NCBI GenBank assembly: GCA_029449235.1
Contig: JANATG010000003.1
Span: 744,001 to 808,000, forward strand
Direction of reading: 5' to 3'
DNA: 64,000 bases
DNA from: Linnemannia schmuckeri
Lineage: Eukaryota > Mortierellomycota > Mortierellomycetes > Mortierellales > Mortierellaceae
The notes under the pieces are model-generated. The model did not search any database and was not told where the DNA came from. It saw only the letters and a list, made by a program, of their open reading frames with translations. Made by a program: the position numbers and the translations under genes. Shown piece after piece: positions 43,440 to 56,767 of this stretch; position 1 is the stretch's first letter, and the number at the start of each line of letters is the position of its first letter.

Positions 43440-46400
43440 ATGGACAGGAATAACAACAAGCGACCAGGACCCCCAGCGGGCTCAGGAAAGGACAAAAAAC
43501 GAGGTGCGTTTCTGTCATTCCACACATTTTCGTTCGATTCAAAACGACTCACGCCGATGGACCTTTCGCAGCACACACCTCATACAAACATCGCGTTTTT
43601 TTTCTCACAACGAAACACCATGTGATCTCGCTTGGTATTAGTCAAGATGCAGCAGGCTCGGTCCATTCAGATTCAGAATACGCCATCACCCTCGAGTTCT
43701 ATACATTCCACCCCTGCCGCCTCGCCCAGTGGTTCAAGTAAGCAGAGACACGTTACTTTTATTTTTTAGGGTAATCAAAATTTTGAGATGTCGCGTTTAG
43801 ATTATCAGACTTCTTTTTCTGATCCATACTCGTTCTTTATGTTAATAGGTAATGCCAAGTCAACTAGAACTCTGGATGTAGTCAGCTTTGCAGAGGTGAA
43901 TATCGGATAATTAATTTCAGCTGGACGCAAACAATTCACACGAACATACAGAACATCAACAACGACCAGGCGACTGATACAAACGGACATTTGTTCTGGT
44001 TGAAAAATTAGGCTCGCGCGTTCGAGATCAACGCATTGCACAAGGCCATGGAGTCGTCCAGGAATGCAGCAGCTCAGCGTGCGTTCCAGAGTCTTCCTCG
44101 GAACCTGAGACGTCGAGCCGCCAGTCATAACATCAAGCGCCTTCCCATCCGTCTGCGAGACCGTGCCAAGCGAGAGGTACACTATCGCTCTATTGTATTT
44201 TTTTATTTCAGGCAACAGTTGAGTGCAGGTTTAGGAATTGGCATGGATCTTAACAAGTTTTCACATACTGTTGGCAAATATAGGTCGAGTCTGATCCTGT
44301 GAAGAAGGGAAAGAAACCGGACAATAGATACAAGAGGAGACGACCAGGCACACTTGCAGAAGAATACCTCAGGAGACAAGGGACGAAACGCTGGCTGGAG
44401 ACACATATCTGGCACGCCAAGAGGATGAAGATGGTCGAAATTTGGGGCTACAAACTGGCGGAGCACTCCAATGAGCACGGAATCAAGTCGGCATACAAGT
44501 CAAGTCATCACCAGTGCATTATCCAGGATTCATCGTACAATGGGTGTCTCGAGATCACAGGAACTAAAAAGGACATTTCAGATATCTTTAACCATATGCT
44601 GGACCCCACTATGCCCACCATCGGAAGCACCAGGTGGGTGTCTATTAACGGCTGTGAAATCTTAGTTTTTTTGGCCTTGGTGTGATGGTGAATGTCCACT
44701 AATTGACATTTTGACTGCTTCTTTTACTACAATTAGATACATCACGGGAAAGAGGCAATACACAACCTTCTTGTACGAACCTGACAGCTTCCCCAAGAAC
44801 CTCATTGCACCAGTAACTTTTCTCTGGAAACAGGAACCACCATCAGAGAGCGCTATGGAAGTAGACGAGTTATCAAAGCAGGGTCAACTTTGGATTTGGA
44901 TCCATCCTTCCGCTTTTGAAGCTACCAAGGCAACGATCCAGGAAACAGTTTTGAAAACCAACAAGGCGGGTCTGGTCAACATCAGGGATATAGAGAACTC
45001 ACTGGTCATGTTTGACTTTACTGGACCCCGTTCAACCGCTTTGCTGAAGGCTGTCCTCCACCTCTGTCAGTCCGACGCAGCATCATCCTATCAAGAAGCA
45101 CACAAGGTACATACCGCTGTTCTTTCACTCTACTGAAGGACCGTCGTTACGGTGAATTCAAATGAAAATATGCACTGACCGAGGTTTCTCTTTTTTACCA
45201 AATCATTATAAGACGTGGGAAACAATTTGTAATATGCGGTCGTCGTCATCCCTCCCTCCAGGCATTGTTCTTGGTCTCCTCGTTGAAGACCCTCGACTCA
45301 CGTAAGTTTGAACAAAATGTGACTGGTTAAATTGTTCATCAGTGAACGTCAGCAACGCGAAAATAAGCTCATCTAACAACGTTACCCCTGATCAACAGGT
45401 TCCCACATAAGGCTGAGGCTCGCCCTGCCAGTATACCCTCCCAAGAATCCAGGAAGGCACAAGAGATCATCACACAATGGCCAGAGAATGTTGCACGTTC
45501 AAGTATCTGGGAAGCAGAAGGACGGGAGCAGCTGTTGAGTACTATGACACCCGAATCAAAACTGAACGAGCGGCGCGCACAGAATTTAGTCCCGGGAACA
45601 AAGCTGCTTCCTACAGTATCTGATAGCAAGGTGCCCCTTTTGCTGATCCAGCGGGAGGGCAAACCACAGATTCAGCGGGCGCCCGGAGGTGGAAACAGTG
45701 AATTTGAGTGCGGATGGACTCTAGTGTTGCCCAAAGGGTGGGCGATGCCGTTCTGGAAGAGCATGATTTTTGCCGGTGCTCGACCTGGTGGATTGCGGGA
45801 GCGTAGGAGTTTCCATTTTGAGACGCACCAGTCTTGCTTTCCTTATGATTTCCCTAACACAGCAGCATATATCGACTACGCGGGGGAAACTAAAAAGGCA
45901 GGAGAGCAAAAGTATGGACGAATCCCTGTGGCCAAGAGATTCAACTACGAAAAGATGGGTGTTGAGGATCCGTTTGGCGCAGCCTGGGTCAAGGCTCTAA
46001 AGGCTGGTGTGATGATGTTGGGAGGCGGGGAACGCGAGGATCTGAAGGAGGAGGACATTTGGTTGCTTCAGACTCCCAAGATGATCGCAGCACTGATGGA
46101 CGCTGGTAAGGCTGCTGGTGGGTCTTCCAGAGAGATGGTGTCAAGGCTGACACTCGAGTCGTTGAACCTTGTGATGGCGGACTGTCTACAGGGACTGGTC
46201 AAAACAGCCCTTACTCCCTCGCTGATGAAGGAACCCTCGGCACGGATTGACGAGGCGTTGGTCAGAGTCGGTGTTGACTTTTTGGACAGGGGCACGACTG
46301 GCATGAATGGGATGATTTATGCAATCCCTGAGGACCAGTACCGGGTCTGGGCTGCACGTGTGCAGATGAAGGGGAAGCGAACAGTGGAAGGACGGCCGCG

Positions 46401-46902
46401 CAAGGAGAAGAAGGCCAAGTCATGGGTGGATTCTGACAGTGATGAAGAGATGGATGAAGCCGAAGAGGACGAGTCTACCATGGACGAGCTCGTAAGTTAC
46501 TCTACGCTTCCTTTGCTGTTAAATTGTCTATGGACTGCAAGTATGCGATTGGTGTCTGACAACTAACATTCACATCCATCTGACATTTTCTTAATGTAGG
46601 AGATGAGGAGACCAGCGGGAACAACATTACTTGGATACGTAACAACAGGACAATACTGCTACAGCGAAGGAAAGAGCTATGGCATCGGATGTGTGACTGC
46701 GACGGGACTTGCACGAATGGTTGAGCTGGAGACTAAGCAGCGGTTGGAGCACTCTCTGAGTTCTCAAGGCAGCAGTAATGGTAGTGGAGGCAAGGCAGGT
46801 GCTGGTCCCTCTACACCTCTCAAGGTGCCTCGGATGATGGTCCTTGTCCGGAGTGTGCGCAGCAAGGCGTCTCGTCTTGCCAAGCTGACCATCGTCTCGT
46901 GA
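43440..46902 (+). CDS. POP1: Pop1, subunit of ribonucleases P and MRP
   Basis: Large protein core of RNase P (tRNA 5' ends) and RNase MRP (rRNA processing). Nine exons: 43440-43503, 43642-43737, 43849-43895, 44012-44176, 44284-44633, 44737-45106, 45213-45301, 45399-46491, 46600-46902; 858 residues. The N-terminal Pop1 domain shows FQSLPRNLRRRAASHNIKRL, RPGTLAEEYLRRQGTKRWLE, THIWHAKRMKM. The POPLD domain starts near residue 480 (ECGWTLVLPKGWAMPFWKS, FAGARPGGLRE, FPYDFPNTAAY). The C-terminal part has RRPAGTTLLGYVTTGQYCYS, GIGCVTATG and ends with VRSVRSKASRLAKLTIVS, the glycine-cleavage-T-like end of Pop1. An acidic insert (SDSDEEMDEAEEDE) precedes the last intron. Length and order match yeast and human Pop1. 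AATAAA overlaps the region just after the stop. Confidence 0.96.
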
Positions 46903-46903
46903 G

Positions 46904-46909
46904 AATAAA
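46904..46909 (+). terminator. Candidate polyadenylation signal AATAAA
   Basis: AATAAA begins two bases after the POP1 stop codon. Confidence 0.4.
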
Positions 46910-47472
46910 AGCATGCATGGCTCATTCACCCTCTTTTTGAATCTGACGACATTGCAAAACCGAAGGAAAGATGATTATCCTGTCTGTCCATGTCTGTGAG
47001 TGAGCGTGGCGAATGCTCTCTGTAAGTTTTGGTGGCGTCATGTTTCAGGCACTAAAAGTGTACTAGAGCTTGTTCAGGCTAGGCCGACTAGCGTTTTTTT
47101 TTTTTATCTGTTGTTGATTTTTCTCTAGTGAAGAAGGAGCAATTTCGCGGCAGTAGGATTCAAGAATGTTTAATGCTGACGGAGGGACGATGAATGGTAA
47201 ATAACAGCGCCCATGGATGAGCTATGACGAGATCATTTTTTGACAGCTCTCGTTCTCGTCTTTCCCCTTCGATCAACTTAAATTTCACAAAGCGCGTCAT
47301 CGCCCCCTCTTTTACCCAGCAACATGTTATTGTTTTTTTTACAGGTTTTACTGCTATCTTGATAGGTAGAAAACTTGACTGGAAGGAAGACAGAGGTGAG
47401 AAGAAGTGGGAAGAAAGATCTTGGAATGACGCCAGGAATCTCCGTTAAAAATATGACTGAACAACGTAGTTG

Positions 47473-47626
47473 TCATTGAGCGTGTGCACAATCCAAAATA
47501 AAACACGTACAAGTTTTTTTTGTGATTTGAAAATCTTGGAATGAAAAGAAAATCGAGGAATTTTTTGCAGTAAAAAAAATTACTTATCATTGGGCATGTG
47601 CACGATCGGGACAAAACACGTACAAG
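47473..47626. repeat. Imperfect 40-bp direct repeat
   Basis: 47473-47513 and 47587-47626 both start TCATTG, contain GTGCAC and end AAAACACGTACAAG; roughly 80 percent alike by eye. Confidence 0.7.
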
Positions 47627-47707
47627 GACAGCGTTTTTCACAAAATGTATTTCAAGTATTTACAATACCGTATCAATTTAATCGGAAAACGGTACCCGTG
47701 CGTGCGG

Positions 47708-47745
47708 GCATTAGGGGCAATAGGGGCATTAGGGCGTTAGGGGAA
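47708..47745. repeat. Degenerate telomere-like TTAGGG cluster
   Basis: TTAGGG at 47711-47716, ATAGGGG at 47720-47726, TTAGGG at 47729-47734 and TTAGGGG at 47737-47743, separated by GCA or CG. Four units with a 9/9/8-base spacing. Confidence 0.6.
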
Positions 47746-47961
47746 TTATAGTAGTGCCAACACCTTGGCCATATGTTTACATTTTTTTTTTTTTTGGTCT
47801 CCCACTTCAACGTGAAATACATATTGGCGACCACTGTACAAGTTTTTTCTTGCCTTTATCTTGTTCTTGACACTATGTAATGCATGCTGAACAAATGTCG
47901 ACGTTCGTTCGTTCGGGCTTAATCGTGCAGCTAAATAGAGCTATTGTGCTTTACTAACTCG

Positions 47962-47962
<1 letters not shown>

Positions 47963-47996
<34 letters not shown>
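47963..47996. repeat. Poly(T) run of 34
   Basis: Longest homopolymer in the window, followed by CTTTT units. It could be a poly(A) tail remnant of a retroposed sequence on the minus strand, or simple slippage. Confidence 0.6.
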
Positions 47997-50012
47997 CTTT
48001 TCTTTTCTTTTAGTGTGAAGTAAAGTAATGCGAGGCAAGTCCTTCCTTTCTTGGCTTGGTACTAAAAATCAAGAATAAAGGGGACCCAATCTAATGGACG
48101 AATGCCATGTCAGCTTGTCATTGTATCTGTCGTCTTGTGTCCTGACTGTTTGATGTTTTTTTTACTCGTGCTTCCTTTTCCTCGGACATAAACAAAGCCG
48201 ATAACGCCTTATTCTACGTCAAGGGAACGACTGAGAAGCGAAGGGAGACCCGATCATCATGATGTATCTCTAAAGATAAAAAAAAAAATGACGCCCCACC
48301 CCTCCTATCATCCTCTTTGCCTTATGCACAATTCTTCATTACAACGTTAGAAAAAAAAAAAAAAAAAACAACCGCTCCATTTTTTTTCTACTAGCAAGAA
48401 GTGATCGGTGTGGTGGTAGTGTGATGGTAGGGCGTTAAAGAAAAGAAAAGAAAATAACAAGATTCATGTCACAATTCCAATTGATAATAGGACAAAGAAT
48501 CTGTAAATTGAATTTGCTCTCCTTTTTCTTGTCTCCATTGGAGAGCTATGGTGGCTGTGACGCAACTTATGTTGTAATGGTTTTCTCTTCTTCCTTCTTT
48601 TCTTCCTTCCTTTCTTCTGCTCTTTCTTTACGCCCACCACCACCACCACCCCGTCCATCTGTCATTCTGTCCGTTTGTCGCAAAATTCATGCCGCGCCTT
48701 TAAATCGCCTCCCCTCTTTCGCTCCCACTCCCTATTCCAAGCTCTTGTCACTTGCAAACACCATGATTGGTCCACTCATAGCCTTCGGGCAAAAAAAAAA
48801 AAAAAAAAAAGGATGATGAAATTATTTAGATGCATTGTTTTTGACCCGACTCTTCCTCCACCCTTCTTGCTAGACTAGAAAAAAAAAACTCTCCCATCCT
48901 CCCATGCTTCTTTTGTTAGCGTTGGATCTGTTTTGGTGTAATTAGTGTAGTGCCTGAATATCAACGAGTTCGTCCATGTTGACGATAACCAACAAAGAAG
49001 TTGACATCAACGAACAGAAAAATAAAATATACGCGGGAGAGCGCTAATTAAGCCAAATCTCGATGCTAGCATGAAGACGAACTAAAGAAGCATACAATGA
49101 AGTCAATGATAAAGAAGAGGTAAGGCGCGGGGTAGAAGAGAGAAGGTTAATGGTGGGGATGGGGTGGCAGGATGCACAAAAAAATGCGAGGTAAAAAATG
49201 ACCCTAAAATGTTGGTGCATTGAATAAAGAGATAGAGAGAGAGAGAGAGACAACGAGAGTAAGAAAGATAGAGAAAACTTGTGCGGGAACTTTACTGACA
49301 ACAAATGTCGTATGTTTTGTTTTTTCCTGTAACTCTCCGACCTGTTGTCTTCTTCAGACTAAGAAGAATTCAGGGTAACCATAACAAAAAGACAGCAATT
49401 GTTGCCTACCTACTTGATAAAACACAGAATCAAAACAAAGGGCAACTAGTGTAATATTTTGGTCCGCCTTCTTTCCCACTCAAATTCAATCTCCACGCCA
49501 TGGTTAGAAGAGTCCACTATAGTATGTCGTCTTTTTCCCTCCTCTTTTTTCTTTCTCTCTCGCAGTTTGGATTTTCTATGGGATACAAGTACGCAAAAAC
49601 TAGTCTTTTTGTGCCTGAAAAATAAAAGCGGCTCGCATAAACTTGTTTTCGTGCGCCCGCGAAACTCAATTCACATTTCTTACTGTATTCCAGTATTTTT
49701 ATTCTTTTTTTTTTTTTTTTTTTTTTGCTTATTTGGTAATGAATGGATTGAGAGGAAAAAATAACATACAGAATAAAAGCAATTGAATTGAGTACACGAT
49801 ACAAATACAATGATTGGAATTGAATGACACGAAGAAGGCTCGCAGAGTGGTAAGCAAATGGAGGGAAAAAAAGAACGTATGTACAAAAATTGAAGGGGTG
49901 TGGAATGCGCGAAATTGAGAGCAAATTTTTGCACGCTTATTCCCCTGCTTCAAAACCTCCATGACAAACCGCGAGGTTTTTAAGGTTATGATGTTGTTTG
50001 TTGACTTGATCC

Positions 50013-52734
50013 TTAAGGAAGGTTCATAACGGGGTACGAAGGGCGACGACCGACGTCAGGGCCGGGCGCATGGGTCGACACATGATAAGGTCCTTGACCA
50101 ATGCTGCCATGAGGGGTCATCGATCGGTTGTTGCTAGCCCCTGCCTCGTTCATCTCGACATCACGACCCTGAGACCACAACTGTCCAAAAGCCTCCAAGG
50201 CTCGCATCTCATCCTCCGACACATCCACGCCGTTCACGCGCTGATCAATAGGAGTCCCGCTCTGAGCTTGGTGGGCTGTTGCCTTGTTCGCCTGTTGGAT
50301 AGGGGCGTTCAAATCAACAAGGGAGAAGCGGCGAGTCTTGAGCGAAGAGTAGGGCTCGGTGGGAAGATAGTTGGTCGCATTGAAACCAATGCTGCGAGAA
50401 CGGTACCGGCTGTTCTGGTGGGTGATGGAGGGGAGGCGTGCCTGAGCCTCGGGAAGAAACAGGGTGGTCCTCAATGGAGGGAGAGTGCAATCATCCATAG
50501 GTTCCACCTTATAGTGGTCCAAGGGGTGAGAAGGAACAAACGGCTCTGACTTGATCAAAACACCGGCATCGTCTGAATCAACGTCATCCGAGTAGGAAGA
50601 GTAGGCGGGAGACATTGGATGTCTAGGCTGGCCAAAGGCTGACGAGTTGTTGTTGTAATTGGGGAGGACCGGGTACTGAACCGAGGGGGCTTGCTGTTGA
50701 TGATATTGTTGAAAGTGTGTAGTCGACAAAGGTGCCTGAGATCCACCGTCATAGTTGACATCACGACCGTAGTTGTTGTAGCCCTGGGAAAATTGAGCAT
50801 AATGTTGGTCCATACCGTAGTCAAGACTAGGTCGGTGATGGAGCTTAGAAGCATACCACGACTCGGTGGATATGTCCTTGTTGGCCTCCAAAGAACCGCT
50901 TCGGGGTTTGGTCGCGCCTTGCGACGTTTTATGGATACGGCCGCTCTCTCGTCCGAGAGACTTGACACCCTTGGAACGCTTCTTGGCCGCCAATGGGGAA
51001 GAATTGGAAGGGGTGACGGGCGAAGGCAGGGCTGGGGAGGATGATCGGCGGTGAGGGTCGGTCATGACATTGAGCATGGGCAGCGACTGAACACGCTGGT
51101 GGCGAGACTTGCGACGAGGAGAATCAGATCCAGACGCGGACGAGATCGAACCACGCTTGGCTCCGATAGCTTTGACGCTCAATCGACGACCTAGGGCAGC
51201 GGAGCCGCCAGCCTCACTCTTGCGACGGGTCTCCATGGCAATTCTTTGGGCAATCTGCTCGTTCAGGGCGGCGTCTCCACTCTTGGTGTGAGTCTGGGTG
51301 TGCTGGACCATGTTATCGAAGCGGCTAAACATTCTCGTGCAGCCATCGACGACGCACTTGAAAGGCTTCTCGCCAGTATGTTTTCTACATAATGATGGCA
51401 GAGTAAAAATTATAGGAACCAAATTAATTATAGTTAGTTTCTTCATCAGATAAGAAAATACGTAGGATGATGTCTTTATGAACAAGAAGTGGTTAATAGG
51501 AAAAAAAATAGAATTGAAATAATGCAATGATGTCGGTATCCAGGTGCGGCATGTCAATGTAAAAAAAGGGGGGTGAGGATAGTGGGTATTGTATGTGTGG
51601 ATGATTGTATCGATGTCGTTGTGTTTGTGTGGTTGAGAATGTGTTGTTTGTGCTGCTGTGTTCAGAGCAAAAAGAAAAAATAAAATACAATGTGAACACA
51701 AATCATTTTAAACGTCGCTGTTGTCATGAACCTAAAAACCCGGGGCACAACAGCATCCTCTTACCCTCATCTTTTTTTTCATATCCGCGGCGCAATGTCC
51801 AGCTGGCCGGTGTGTCGGAGACAAAAAAAAAACATTAAAGGATAAAGAAGGTGACGACAATGATGCGAAAGAGGTATCTGTATCCCTTTATACCCCATAC
51901 GATTGCTGTTCATGGCTGCAAAGATAATGGCGGGGTAAGGATGAAGGTGATGATGACGACGTACAAAATCCAACAAATAGCCCAAGAGCGACTAAGTACG
52001 AGTATGTCGTCTGTTTGCTGTTAATCCCGGCCAGGGAGTGGGTTGAACCGATGACATAATCATTCGATCCCCAGTGAATGAATAATAATAACAATCAAAA
52101 GGGACCAGGTGCACCGTTGTAGTCAGGTAGGATCAAGTCACCAATAGGAGAGGCCCCGTACCCAACAAGCTCGAGTACCACTAACCTCCATCCATGACAT
52201 ACTCTTATCAGTCACCTTCAACCGCCCGTTGTTGTTGTGCTGTCAAGATGATATCGGTCCACCTGCGGGGTTTTTTCCCTCGCTTTTTTTTCAGGTACCA
52301 ACCCAAATAGTAAATACAGAAAAAAAAGCTTACCGAGCATGACGAGCGAGGTGCTCGCTGCGAGTAAAGACCATACGGCAGTCGCCAAAGCCGGTACACT
52401 GAAACAATTTGCCCTTGTGAGCCTTGGAGTCCTGAGTGTCATTGATGTGATCGTTGTCGTTGGTGTCTCCGTTCATTTCGGCGGTGCTGTCGAAGTCTTT
52501 GGTGGTGAGGGTGATGGAGGGGACTGGGCTGGTTTGTTTACTACTGTGGGCACTGCTGAGGCTGCTGTGGCTACCTGTTGTGGTGTTGCTGTTATTGATG
52601 ATGCTTGTGCTGCGGCTGGTGTTGTTGTCGTAGGCTGGGTAAGCGTGAGCGTATGCGTATGGGTGATGCGCCAGTGGGTGTTGGTAATGCTGTTGATGTT
52701 GTCGTTGTTGGTGTTGGTATGGGTAGCTATCCAT
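50013..52734 (-). CDS. C2H2 zinc-finger transcription factor, two fingers (Msn2/Usv1-like)
   Basis: Exons 52734-52334 and 51384-50013, 590 residues, with a 949-base intron that cuts between the two fingers. Finger 1, FQCTGFGDCRMVFTRSEHLA then RHARKH, has an unusual C-x5-C spacing (C112, C118, H131, H135). The linker HTGEKPFKC is canonical, and finger 2 is CVVDGCTRMFSRFDNMVQH plus TQTH. The paired SRSEHLARH / SRFDNMVQH layout matches fungal stress and carbon regulators that read CCCCT-like sites; the target is an inference. The N terminus is His/Gln/Tyr and Ser/Thr-rich. The C-terminal 420 residues are disordered, with basic RRKSRHQRVQSLP and several RRxS sites that suit PKA-type phosphorylation. 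I chose ATG 52734 (MDSYPYQHQQ) over the in-frame ATG 24 codons upstream. A very long upstream region suggests a long leader. Confidence 0.9.
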
Positions 52735-53348
52735 GATATGAGCTGGTCGTGTATGGAGAAGGGAGGATCTGATAGTGGGTGGACTGGGAAAGGAAATGAT
52801 ATACAAAGCTGTGGGATCAAGGGGGCGGGAGTGTCGATATGTGCAAAAGAGGATGTTGAGTGAGAGTGATGGGTAATAGGTGAGAAGAGGAGGAGGGCTA
52901 GATAGAAAGAGAGATGTCTGTTGTTGTTTTTTGTAAATGGAGGGAACGGAATGGAAAGAGAGGAAAGAGAAGAAAAGAGTCAGAGTTTGAATTTATCTGT
53001 TTGACAGTGGGTGTGTGCTCAGGGATTGAGTGTCTGTGTGTTTTGTGTGTTTGTATGTTTGCGTGTTTGTGTGTTTGTGTGCTTGTGTACTTGTGTGTGT
53101 ATGTGATGAAGGAAGAAGGGAAGGAGGGAAAGAGAAGAAAAATCCAAAAAATTCAGGGCTGGACACTCAGTTAAATACAAAAAACTCCGCCAAAAAATAT
53201 GAAGCGCAGGACAATGACTAGGATCAGGGACAACAATCCACACATACATCACTCCAGGCACAAACACACGCATATACCCAGAGGGCATTTTGCATGATAT
53301 CCAAATACACTCCATCAGACGGATCAAAAGAAGAAGCAGAAGAGGGAG

Positions 53349-53390
53349 GGAAAGAGGAAAGAGGAAAGAGGAAAGAGGAAAGAGGAAAGA
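53349..53390. repeat. (GGAAAGA)6 tandem repeat
   Basis: Six perfect 7-base units in purine-rich sequence. Confidence 0.9.
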
Positions 53391-53526
53391 GAAAAAAGGA
53401 AAGAGAAAAGAGGACCCTATCTTTCAAAGACCGTGTAGAACTTAAAAAAATCCCCCAGGGAGCTCATTCTGCCGATAAATAGACTCTTTAACCAGCGATA
53501 AGGATGCTGATGATGCTGTTGACGCT

Positions 53527-53562
53527 GATGATGATGGTGATGATGATGATGATGATGATGAT
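53527..53562. repeat. (GAT)n microsatellite
   Basis: About twelve GAT units with one GGT interruption. Confidence 0.85.
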
Positions 53563-56500
53563 TGACAGGGCGGATGGATGGTACCTGAAAAAAAAGGACA
53601 AAGGAAGAATGTATTACATCAAGACACAGACAGCGACAGAAAGACAAAGACAGCCCCATCATCATCATCCATAAACTCATTCAAATCCAGCCATCGGAAC
53701 AAAGAATAATGCAAGATCGAGAATGCGAGGAGGAGGGAGGAAGAGAAGCAGAGGGGCAAAGTCAAGAAGAGAACAAGGCGCAGGACATGTACCCAGACAC
53801 ACACATGAAAAAAGCATCTTTGCTTGATCCCTGATCCTTCCAACAGGGATGAGACACAAACACACACACGAAAAAAGGAAGGGAAGAACGTATAAAGAAG
53901 GAAAAGAAAAAGAAAGGACAGGGGCTAGAGGACGACAACAACGAGAAGGAGGTGGACGGAAAAAAGGGACCATTCATGTCTCTTCTTTTTTTTCTCTCTT
54001 TGTGTCTCTCTGCTCTATTCCCTTGAGTTCGCAGTAACGCAAAACAAGCATAGTCTCCTCTTCCATGACCCAGACAAACAGGACAGAGACAATATCCATC
54101 CCGTCTCCTTCATTTTGCTGTCCTGCCCTTCTCTTGGCCGTGTACCTTTTTTTACCATAGGGCATTTGATTGTCCCTCTGAAAATCTCCACAGACCAGAA
54201 AAGGGGGGCAGAGAAAAAAAGAGGGCGAAGAAAGGAGAATGTACACAGAAAGAAAAGCGAGGGGATAGAAACAAAAGACGAGGCAAGGTAAGGTAGGTAT
54301 GGGATAGATGGGAACGCATAATAAAGTTGCCCAAGTGTCCAAAAGAATGCTTGCCATCTATCCTTTCTTTGTTGTGCTCTCTTGTCGTCAATCTCTACTC
54401 GTACAAACAAAACAACAAAGAAACAGCATCCGTCTCCAGTGTCTACCCCTGCCTTCTGATACATCCAGTCGCCAGGATGATCGACTCTGGACATTCAACA
54501 GAAACGACGTTATTGCACCGAATATCCTTCAAACGCTGAAATCGACCCACCCTCGAAAAATTCTAAATTCGCAATCCCGCGCAATAATAGGTGTCAAGGC
54601 ATATCTACACCTGGTTCCTGTCCCTGGCCCTTTTACTCTCCCATCTGGAATAGAATGTAGCAAGGAATAGGCTCGTACCTGGAGCCCACACCTAGGCTCT
54701 TTTTTGATCCGCACACTGAATTTCCAGGCATTCCATCAAGCCGTTGACACGGATTTTCGGGATGAAGATGGAAAGAAAAAAAAATGGAGGTCTTCAAGGT
54801 AAACGACATAAAGAGGTCATCGTCAACGGCTTAATAGAGGAAAGTAACTGAAATAGGCCGAAGGCAGATGATGATTGGAATACCAACAGACGAAAAGAAG
54901 GGGCGAAGAATGCAAAAAGCAAAATAGGCGGGAACTAGGGGAAAGGGCATATGGGTCCAAGGGGGAGGAGGAGAGGAGAGAAGAGAATAGGAAGGGACAT
55001 GGCCTGAAGGGAAGGAACTTCAAAGAACAAAGCAAAAGAAGAAAGGAAGGAAGGGGAACCCAAAGGAAAGGGTAAGGAATAAAGAGTCGATGGAGGCGAG
55101 CAGTTATGGATGTGTTCCTGGTAACTGGGGCTGTGATGCTTACCAGTACTGCGCTATTGATGTGAACGGAAGCTTGAGAAGAAGAGCAAAAGGGTAAAAA
55201 GGAGACGGGGAAAGAGAAGACAAGAAGAAGGAAGGAGTGAAAATGAAGAGAGTGGGAGTAGGTGAGTTAAGGCACCGACTATTTGATGATGAATGTGTCA
55301 TTGTTCATTTGGGATTGAGCAAGTTCAAGGCACCTGAACAAACAAATAATACAGTACAAAACAAACACAAACGATGTGTGTGTGTTACCACAGTGTAAGC
55401 ACAGTACAGCTGTTTGTGTGACAATGACAGAACACAGTAGAAGAACTGTACATATACAGTATACAAACACCCCTCTTTACTTCTTCCCAACAACTTGTCG
55501 TTGTATCCCTCACCAGGACACCCGAGATTGGCTGGCCGTCTTGCCAGGCCCGCGCTTTTTTTGCATAACTGAAACCAGGCCAGTCTTTTTCATCCGAGAG
55601 CCCAAGAGACCGATTTTTTTCTTCATTTTTATCTTCTCTTTCCGCTCCAGGGCCAAACAGCATTCATTAACAGACTGAATTGAGGATAGAAAAGAAATAT
55701 GCTCCTTCTCTGTCTCGCTCGCTTTTGCTTTCTATCCTTTTAATTTCGCTCAATCAGGCCCCGTCGTCGTCATCAACGTCATTTCTATCTCAACAGGGGG
55801 ATGGAAGGAAAGGAGGGGGACCTGAAATAATTCACGACGATCGCCCTCTTTGTCTATAGAGAACCTGTGTTTATTTATAGAACAGCACTAATCTATCATT
55901 CTTGCTTCCCCTCTTCCCTGATGGCGATGCAACCCATGCATGCGCTGCGAATCATCCGGAACAGCCTGCTCAGGGGGAAGGGAAAGAAAGTACACGATCC
56001 AAGGTTCCAATGAAAGAACAGCTTAACTCACCCAAGGAGTCCGTCCAAAGAGGATTGAGGCACGTGCCACCATCGGAGCGCGGTTTCTGTACAAAAAGAG
56101 GAGTAGGAAGAAACAAGCAATCGAGAGTCAATTAGTCGGTTACGAGGGGTCCATGTGTGGCTGTGAATGGAACAAGGGAGGGAAAATGAGCTCAGGTCAA
56201 GTGTAACGCGATCTTCAGCTTGAACACAAGACATAGTAAAAAGTAACTATGCTGGTTAAATAGAGACTAGCTTTTTATCATCACAGCTCTTCAAGAGAAA
56301 GGTTTTTGATACGACGCGTGCCGAGACTTACCTTTGTATAGTACAAAAACAAAAGAAGCTTCGGCGCCATCCACTGTTCAGCAAGAAAAGATCGTTCAAT
56401 GACGATGGACGAGACTCATCTCTTGTCGACGGGTCTCAGAGTTGTCCGAGAGAGAGTCTCCTGTTTCCAGTCTGATGCCGGCGGGGATCCTGTTCCTGCT

Positions 56501-56732
56501 TCTTCAAGTTATTGTTGTTGTGGCCTGTCCTGCATGAGAGAGCGAGTTGATCCGAGTCGAGTTGAATGTAAAGAATCAATAACACCAACTTTTTTTTTCT
56601 AAACATATTTGCTTATGTGAATAGCTTCAGTGTCACGTGTGGTGGCGTGGGGTGTGCTTTGATCCTTGTCCTCCCATCCGCACGCACGCACCACAACGAA
56701 AGAGGAAGAAGGGGTGAGTGTGAGGGTGCGCC

Positions 56733-56767
56733 TTCACCCTTCACCCTTCACCCTTCACCCTTCACCC
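56733..56767. repeat. (TTCACCC)5 tandem repeat
   Basis: Five perfect 7-base units plus a partial sixth; complement GGGTGAA. About 450 bases upstream of the Herp-like gene start. Confidence 0.9.

Larger units (their letters stand above)
46903..50012. other. Non-coding interval, 3.1 kb, with repeats
   Basis: Lies between two 3' ends (POP1 + and C2H2 gene -), so no promoter is expected here, yet it is 3 kb long. It holds an imperfect 40-bp direct repeat, a degenerate TTAGGG cluster, T runs of 34 (47963-47996) and 22 (49705-49726), A runs at about 48351-48368 and 48791-48810, and a GA repeat at about 49231-49251. Short frames only. Possibly degraded mobile DNA or a non-coding RNA locus. Confidence 0.5.
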
